From Odontocerum albicorne (taxonomy: Eukaryota > Arthropoda > Insecta > Trichoptera > Odontoceridae): a stretch of 64,000 nt of DNA. The stretch is taken from contig OX463859.1 of the NCBI GenBank assembly GCA_949825065.1, positions 23,453,847-23,517,846 on the forward strand. The letters are read 5' to 3'. The notes below the pieces were generated by a model, which did not search any database, was not told the origin of the DNA, and saw nothing but the letters and a program-made list of their open reading frames with translations. The position numbers and the translations under genes were made by a program. The number at the start of each line of letters is the position of its first letter. The first letter of the stretch is position 1. This document shows positions 57,235 through 64,000 of this stretch, one piece after another.

Positions 57235-58115
57235 TGGTTTGTTGTAATCATCTTAAATTATAGCAAACATGTAACAAAAGGCTGGGAATTTAATTTTTAA
57301 ATATAATGATATAATGATGACAATATGATTACCATCACGTCGACAGCATTTATTTAATCTACGAGTAACTTGATCATTTTTTTGTTTCGATTGCAGTGTA
57401 ATCGGGGAATAATTTGCGTATATTTGACTAATTAAGTATCTCCACAAAAAAACAGAATGGGAATAAATCAGGACTTCGTGGTAGTCACACTATATCACCC
57501 CTTCGTGAAATCGCTTTTCCGAGGAGCATCCCTTGAATCACTTTAAAACTGTTATTAAAGCGTGTGACAAGTGACCCAATTCTATTAAACTACATTCTCG
57601 AATTACACCCCGCAAAATTTTGTAATTTTGGACTCTAAAGTTCTCCCAGCATTTAAATGTAACGTTCCAAATTACGAGGATCATCAAACTGACATGACTG
57701 CCTAAACTGTCACTTGTACACAATAGAGTCGTATCTAGTGTTTCAGTCGTGGTTTTTCACCGCTCCAACGGTAGCAATTTTGCTTATTGACGAAGCCATT
57801 CATATTGAAATATGTTTTGTCTGAAAAGAGTATGTTAGTAAATCTAGAGAACTGTACAAACATTGAAACCGTGAAATCCAATTTTGTAGCAAAGTCTAAT
57901 TCATTTAAGCCCTTAAAATAGTTGAATTTTATAGAGATGGAGTTTCAAGTCAAGCGATAAAATTCACTGCAAAGTCGTACGCGACATATCTCATGTTGAC
58001 GAATGCTTGCGGGTTGATAGCATTGGATCGGCACGCACAGACTGATTGACTTGCCGTATATCTCTGTTCGAGAAGTATGCGGGCAATCTTGGGGTTAAGA
58101 TTTTAGCATGGAATC
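57235..58115 (-). pseudogene. Tc1/mariner-superfamily (DDE_3 type) transposase pseudogene
   Basis: Minus-strand order matches the protein. RQSVCADPMLSTRKHSST is near 58000-58070 (helix-turn-helix region), followed by NILFSDKTYFNMNGFVNKQN and CYRWSGEKPRL near 57760-57840 (catalytic SDE...F box), then a decayed middle. LPRSPDLFPFCFFVWRYLIS is near 57430-57480 (normally WPPRSPDLTPLDFFLWGYLK, with the D lost), followed by QIYANYSP. Frameshifts and stops throughout. Same type as the relic at the left edge of the window. Confidence 0.78.
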
Positions 58116-58329
58116 AGTCTGTTTAAATCTTTTAAGTCACTGTTTAATTAAGTGAGTTCTCAGACATTGTATAATTAGTACGCAACTTGAAATAATCGCC
58201 TAACCATTGTTTTCGTAAAACGCGCAATATTGGCCCATGAAATCACTCAATACAACTAATTAACTAAAATTATTAGAACCAATAAAGCGAATAATGCCTT
58301 TTGCATTATTAATGCCATGTTTAAACTAG

Positions 58330-58770
58330 GTTAGTACTTACCATTAGTACTTATCGTTTGTACTAAGTTGATTAGTGACAAGTGAGAAGAAATTGTTTAC
58401 ACGTTGGTGTTAGGAAAAGGTATTAGTAGCACGACATCCGGCCGGAATTGACAACCGCCGCCGCCGCCTTATTTTGAGAAATGTGTTTAAATACCAAAAA
58501 AAGAACGAACACGTACGCTCACTTGCCGTTTCAATTTGTCACTAAACACTTGCCGCGGCTGTTTAGACGATTCTGCAAACGACAAGTGCTTAGTTGAATT
58601 GGGGTGGGGGTAGCTGCTGTCGCTTAGTAAATAAGTCGCCCTGCTATTCACTTGCACTTGCTAGATTTACTAACGCTTAGTACTAATATGCTTGTTTACA
58701 AGTGCAAGTGACAAGTGCGAGTGAGAAGCACTAATTACAAGTACTTAGCTCGTGTAAACGAGCGTGTAAG
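58330..58770. repeat. CACTTGT/ACAAGTG-rich inverted-repeat region
   Basis: Motifs GTGACAAGTGAGAAG (58376), ACTTGCCGTTT (58521), GACAAGTGCTTAG (58579), CACTTGCACTTGC (58651), GTGACAAGTGCGAGTGAGAAG (58708) and CGTGTAAACGAGCGTGTAAG recur in both directions. This could be a worn foldback MITE; borders were not defined. Confidence 0.4.
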
Positions 58771-58784
58771 TGAGTATAATATAC

Positions 58785-58995
58785 TTAATAGAGGTAGACC
58801 GAGAATAACGTGATCAAATGGACCCGAGTATGAAAGAAAGTAATTGCAAAGTTTGAATAATGAAAGATTGTGCATGACAAGATGTATGAATATGGAGATA
58901 GTGAAATTCGTATGCTAGGATAGAAAGTGTACCATATATAGTTATCATACATTATTTTTCCCTCACAAGGGACACAACATGATAATATGTATGCA
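58785..58995 (+). mobile_element. RTE-like LINE 3' end
   Basis: Reads NRGRPRITWSNG, then broken text with MTRCMNMEIVKF, matching the end of the copy at 5820-5960. Decayed. Confidence 0.48.
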
Positions 58996-59055
58996 TTATA
59001 TTACGAGTATTTATAGTTAAGGCATTAACATTGTGGAGGTTTAAAGACATCATAA

Positions 59056-59246
59056 TGTGTTTTATCAAACACCGTTTATTTTACTTTTTGTAACGTTATA
59101 ACCCTACTGGTTTCAAGGATTTCACCTCATCATCAGGGGAGCACAACTAAGACTTTTTTGTGCTCCCCTGATGATGAGGTGAAAACCTTGATCCCGGTAG
59201 GGTTATACCATTACAAAAAGTGAAATAAGCAGTGTTTGATAAAACA
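59056..59246. mobile_element. Foldback MITE F4, second copy
   Basis: Arms TGTTTTATCAAACACCG ... CCTCATCATCAGGGGAGCAC and GTGCTCCCCTGATGATGAGG ... AGTGTTTGATAAAACA, loop near 59152. More diverged between arms than the copy at 26130. Confidence 0.82.
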
Positions 59247-59424
59247 AATTACAATATGTATGCATATACATATTTTATGTTACACGTTTCTTAAAAGTCT
59301 TATTTGTTCCCTTTTCAGTACAAAATCAATTTGCATATTATCTCATACGACTCTTATTCTAACAAGGAACTAAAAGTCTTGCACAATACAACGAACTAGA
59401 CCTATGGTACTCTCATTATCTTGA

Positions 59425-59625
59425 AGACGACCTCCGTGGCCTGGTGGTAAGGCGCTTGTCTGCCGATCTGGAGGTTGCGGGTTCGATCCCCGCTGGAATC
59501 CAGATCTTTTAAATGGAATTCCAGTCTGGTTTTCACTTAGGGCCCATTAAAAAAATCTTTCTGGTTGGTTGGAAGAGATTTCCACATGGCAATAAACACG
59601 CTAGGTGAAATAAATTTAAAAAAAA
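59425..59625 (+). mobile_element. tRNA-derived SINE, copy 4 (best preserved)
   Basis: Head GACCTCCGTGGCCTGGTGGT with A box TGGCCTGGTGG and B box GGTTCGATCCC about 37 bases later, typical of a pol III promoter. The body has CCAGTCTGGTTTTCACTTAG. The 3' part CTGGTTGGTTGGAAGAGATT + TCCACATGGCAATAA matches the ends of the LINEs at 55425 and 63000, followed by an A-rich tail near 59620. The anticodon-stem and acceptor pairing expected of a functional tRNA is absent. Confidence 0.8.
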
Positions 59626-59629
59626 AAGT

Positions 59630-61330
59630 TATCTGGACCTGGACCATATTTTGTAGATGGCATAAAAAATGGTGCCTTTTTAAATTATAACCATTTTTAA
59701 AACATTTAAATTTGACAATTGTTTATAATAAAAAATAGAACACTTTGCTTCACTTTTAAACTTATCACTACTCGAATTTCAATACAAACTGTGTTCTCTT
59801 CAGGTGAGTTAGTTAAATTAAATTACATTATTTATGGTCTTATGGGGAATAGAGTAAAATGTGACTATACAAATATATCTATGGTCTTATGGGTAATAGA
59901 CTAAAAAGAGTAAATAAAGATAAATTTAATTCATTTTTTGTGACATCTTTAATTAATTATTTTGTTTTATAAATTTCAATAGATGAGTGGGCTAATCACT
60001 ATATTGTTTCGGGTCGCACTGAAGTAATAAAAAAATCATCAATTTAACTCCATATTCCAGTTAACCCTGTTTTTTTTTTCAAATAAAAAAAGCACTCGGA
60101 GAGAAGCAGCAATTATATGTCGCATGCGATTTGAACATTGCTGTTCCCATGTCCATCTTGTCAGACTCCATACATGTCAAATCCCATTGTAACTAAATTC
60201 ATGAGACCATAAAAATATTTCGTTGTACTGAATATGGAAGAAAAATAAAGTACAAAAAAGTGGTTTCATCCTGAAAAAACGTTCTAAAAATACGCTTAAT
60301 TTTTTTTTCAAAGTATGATGTTATTTTGACTGTATTGAATTTTTTTAGCAGTGTTCATAATTGCATTTTCAACACCATATAATTGTTGAAAAATATTTTC
60401 TGAGGCATCAGTGTTTCAGTATAGATAAACCTGAAACTTTTTCAATCTATTCATAACTTTCGAAAGTGAAACCTTTACATTATGTGGTATAACTTCAAAA
60501 ACTTCTTCGCTCCCAAAAGTTAAGATTGCATTGGACATACTCGTATATGATTGCAAAATTTCAATAAGGTCTTTCAATAATGACAGCTCGCTCACAACTC
60601 TTTAGGTCGTCATCATAATCTACATCTACATTAGCAACCATATAGTTTCACATATAACTAACTTCGTTTTCCACTTTCATTTCAGTTTAAATGTACCTAC
60701 TTGAGTCATCTGGCCTTCTTCATCCCTATCTTTAAGAATTGAGGCCTTCTTGCATAATTAAAAAATGGTCAAACCTTTTACTCACTATCAAGCTGCACAA
60801 ATCATATGACATACATATTTATTTATTTATTTAATTAACGACACAACAGTGTCTTTATATACAAATGAACATGTGACAGGTTATAAATTACTTAAAATTA
60901 TTGACAAATAATACAACTTTATCTTAAACTAACATGAAGATACAAAAAACAGTAGAATAAATTACAGTCATCGTTTTAAAATTATTTAATAATCTTTGAG
61001 AGTTTTGTGGGAATTTTATGGATATATATTGAGATATAGAAAACACATGGCCTCATTAGTGGAACGAGATGCAAGTTGCTTTGCAGAATTAAAAGCTTCA
61101 CACGTGCTGATGCAGGGTTACTCAACTCCAGAGGCAAAATATTGTCCTTAATATTTGGTTTGTATTACGTTATTTATATTAATAAAGGAGAGCACAAAGT
61201 TAGTAGCTATTTCTAAATATTGTTGTAATATTCTGGCGAATACTATATATACAATACTTATATTAAAAATATCTAAATTGTTGCAAAACTCGTTTCCAAG
61301 TCTTTGCATACGAATTATAGACGAGTTGAT
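59630..61330. other. Gene-free AT-rich stretch
   Basis: No gene motif was recognised. Around 60817-60950 is an ATTT repeat followed by CGACACAACAGTGTC, which looks like the reversed tail of a LINE, but no body could be read. Frames at 59719-59904 and 61155-61373 have no recognisable content. Confidence 0.3.
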
Positions 61331-61349
61331 TTTATATATATCATATCAT

Positions 61350-62240
61350 CACGCTGTGTCCCTTGTGAGATAGGGAAAAATAACAAAACTTCAAGCTTTT
61401 CTTTCCAAACAAACGACTTTTACCTCTTCCTTCTCGTCATGCACAATCTTCTATTATTAATTCTTCTCACTTCACCTTCTTCACAAATCTGAACCATTTG
61501 GACCAGCCACGTTTTCCTTAGTATATCTCTTCCACACACACACTGCACTTCTAGCTTCTACGCGTTGCCATTCTTTCGTCATTCATTCTCTCCTCATGTC
61601 TAAACCATCATAAAGGTCCTTTTTTCATCTTAATTCAAACCATTTTAATCACACATTCGTTTCTGATGTCTTCATTCCGCATTCTTTCAAACACTGTCAC
61701 TCCATTTTCCTTAGTGCACGCATCTCTACATCTTACTACAATATAATCTAACTCTTATACTTCTTCTACCAGGCTAAGTTTCTCTGCCATACATCAAGGT
61801 GGGCACCAACATACTTTTTTGTATTGTCATTTTTGCTAGTGTTAATATTACCCGGTTGTTGTGTATTACATTAAGTACTCCATTTGCCTTATTCCCTGTC
61901 ACTACCCTTCTTTCAATGTCGCTTTCTCGCCCATTACACTTAAACATACTGCACAGATAATAAAACTCATCAATCTGTTCCAGTTTTTCTCAACTAGCTC
62001 GTACATCGTACAAACTTTTTAACACACTTATTTCTATAACCATAACCTTTGATTTCGATACATTATTTTTTCCAACCTTTTACTAGACATCTCTCATATA
62101 GCTTCCTTATCCCAATCCTTAAATCACTTCTATTTTCAGCAAGCTTAACCATATCATCTGCGTACATTTACTCGTACTTCACTCATTCTTACACCTCTCG
62201 TATCGTCTTTCAGATCACACACATCATCTTTCTTTTATTA
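61350..62240 (-). pseudogene. RTE-like LINE reverse transcriptase relic
   Basis: On the minus strand, TACGCAGATGATATGGTTAA (62164-62145) encodes the catalytic YADDMV box, followed by KLAENRSDLR. Post-RT text in broken frames continues to a tail near 61370. Order and spacing match the plus-strand relic at 5270-6000. No continuous frame. Confidence 0.68.
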
Positions 62241-62529
62241 TCGTCCAAAACAAGGTTCAGTAATAGTTTTTTGATAAGCATGTATAATTCCCAGACCCAA
62301 AGATTGAAAAAATGTAGTGCAATATGTTCGCATGTTTAATTTTGTGCTGAAAAATTTCAATAAAAATGAAAATCTTTTTCTTTACCTATTCATGTTTGAG
62401 TGTCCAAATTTATTAGTCATGTGTTAAATATTGCTGTGTCCAAGTCCATTAGTTTGGACCCCATCAGCGGCGTTTCCGACCGAAAAATGTATATTATGCT
62501 AATTTTTATTCATTAAATATTTTATTTAA

Positions 62530-63055
62530 TGTCAGTTCTATTGTGTATCCTTAACTGTCCCACCACCCCCTCTTATCTCGCCGAAAAATTTCAGCGTCTT
62601 TCCAATCATGGATTAGCGCTAATCTCAAACAGAGATTGTTTATTGGACTTTCCAGTTCACCGCTCCTCTTTCTTTACATCGTCCTTTACTGTCCATGCAG
62701 TGAGACTCTGGAATCAGTTACAAACCAATATAAGACTCGCTCTGTCTTTGGCATGCTTTAAAAAGCGACTGAAAAAACTCTTAATTTCTGGTCAGTAAAA
62801 TGACGTGTTTCATTCCTGATTTTCTTTTCCTTTCCTTTCCTCTCCACCATTCCTTCATTTTTTTTTATTGATGATATCTCACTTTATATGAAAAGGAATG
62901 TTCGAGTAATTGTCCGTCTTTGTGGGGTTTTTGAATGAATTATGCGACCGGATTTGAATGAATTATGCGACCATGTAACTTCCTTCATTTACTTTTGTCT
63001 GGTTGGCTGGAAGAGATTTCCGCCTGGCAATAACCCCACCGCATTGTATATGCAA
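62530..63055 (+). mobile_element. CR1/Jockey-like LINE 3' end
   Basis: The frame 62529-62798 ends VHRSSFFTSSFTVHAVRLWN, then QLQTNIRLALSLACFKKRLK and KLLISGQ, stop. This is the usual carboxy end of the reverse transcriptase protein in this clade. The 3' UTR runs to CTGGTTGGCTGGAAGAGATT and GCCTGGCAATAA near 63030. The left edge of coding text is about 62545. It is the cleanest of the three copies of this subfamily in the window. Confidence 0.74.
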
Positions 63056-63354
63056 GTGTTAAATAAGCTTATTCGATTCAAAAAATATTCTTCATTATGA
63101 AAATTTCATTAGTTCGGTATACGTTGTGAGATTTTACTTGGATTAGGCTTTTTCGCTTGTGTTGCCAGGAGGAGCGATATATCGAGCATATATATTTCTC
63201 CTGTTCTTAAAATACTTTTCCTTTGACCTTTAAGAAACAAACAAAAGTATTATTTCCCTTAAATCTTATCTACCTGTTGAGCCTCAATAAAACTTGCTGA
63301 ATTAAAAACAACATACATTTTATTAATCAAAATAAATTGATTATCATTTTAAAT

Positions 63355-63610
63355 TTAAATCATTCGCTCGTTTTGTATCTTATTTTCATTTTATTGTATA
63401 TCATGTAGTTTAGTTGGAAAATAGTTTTTATAAATAGTATTTAATTATATAACATTAGTCTCGGCATAGAGTTGTTTTAAGTATGTTTGTCGCCCGACAC
63501 ATCACCCATGCGAATGGAACTATGTAAAGATAACGTATAAAGGACACCCCTTGACTCTGGCATATACTCCTTCATATATAGAAGTTTACGGTCATTATTC
63601 GAAAAGAAGG
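63355..63610. repeat. Diverged direct repeat, left copy
   Basis: Pairs with 63697-63990. Shared blocks: AATCATTCGCTCG, GTAGTTTAGTTG, AAATAGTTT, CGCCCATG-like with GAACKAAWTCCTATG, GGACAYYCCTTGA, and TTCATATATAGAAGTTTACGG. A GTATAAAGG box is present only in this copy (63536). No gene is adjacent within the window. Confidence 0.62.
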
Positions 63611-63696
63611 AACATCATTCATTTCACTTACCAAAATAAGATCAACTTATAATAAAATATATCTATGGTATATGCACATCGATGGTCGCCATTTAA

Positions 63697-63990
63697 ACTG
63701 AAATCATTCGCTCGCTTACAACATATTTAATTCTCATCTTATTGTAAATATTCATTTAGTTGTAAACTATGTATGTAGTTTAGTTGTAAAATAGTTTAAC
63801 TCCATAGTATCTCACTGTATAACAGTAGTATCAAGCTGAGTTGATTTGGTGTACTTGAAATATCACCTACGGATTCAGCAACCAAGTGTGACGATATCGC
63901 CCATGTGAACGAAATCCTATGAAGAGGACATTACTTGATACTGGCGTATATTTCTTCATATATAGAAATTCACAGTCATTATTAAAAAAA
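63697..63990. repeat. Diverged direct repeat, right copy
   Basis: Same blocks in the same order as 63355-63610, with an extra 40 bases or so near 63750 and 63870. The copies share well-kept short blocks separated by freely varying sequence. Confidence 0.6.
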
Positions 63991-64000
63991 AAAGAAAGAT

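Noticed and set aside
59425..59510. tRNA gene
   Set aside because: A and B boxes are present, but the cloverleaf stems do not pair, and the sequence continues into a SINE body and LINE-like tail.

Overview
This window looks like nuclear DNA of an insect: AT-rich, intron-bearing, full of decayed transposons, with a small cluster of gustatory receptor (GR) genes. The order cannot be fixed from the sequence. No bacterial-style operons, CRISPR arrays, rRNAs or convincing functional tRNAs are seen.

The host genes are all GR genes on the minus strand. A lone GR (Z) has its large first exon at 326-1381. From about 6.25 to 38.07 kb lies a tandem array of three units (A about 6.25-16.9 kb, B about 16.8-26.96 kb, C about 26.96-38.07 kb). 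Each unit carries one apparently intact four-exon GR gene (X-A, X-B, X-C) and one broken relative from a second GR subfamily (psi-Y-A, -B, -C). For X the long first exon is obvious. The three small 3' exons were found by hand from splice signals and GR motifs: a 69-nt exon, a 90-nt exon with FTAMGLFKIDN, and a terminal exon with TTYLIILIQF. All junctions are phase 0 and all three copies keep open frames. The Y copies have each been disabled by different deletions.

Intron 3 of X is a transposon sink: a hAT transposase relic, foldback MITEs, a LINE relic and, in B and C, a MITE interrupted by two different mariner elements. The one in C (29365-30651) has perfect 31-bp inverted repeats and an open 346-codon DD34D transposase, so it is young. 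Near psi-Y, units A and B expanded a 46-bp minisatellite while unit C expanded a 76-bp one.

Outside the array the window is mostly dead mobile elements. There are non-LTR retrotransposon 3' ends of at least three families (two with GAA-repeat tails, one with a CR1/Jockey-like end), relics of RTE-like reverse transcriptase with YADD motifs, at least six further Tc1/mariner relics, a pogo/Tigger-like MITE pair, a tRNA-derived SINE family whose 3' end matches one of the LINE tails, and minisatellites of 31, 37, 64 and 67 bp. The last kilobase is a diverged direct repeat with no gene recognised.
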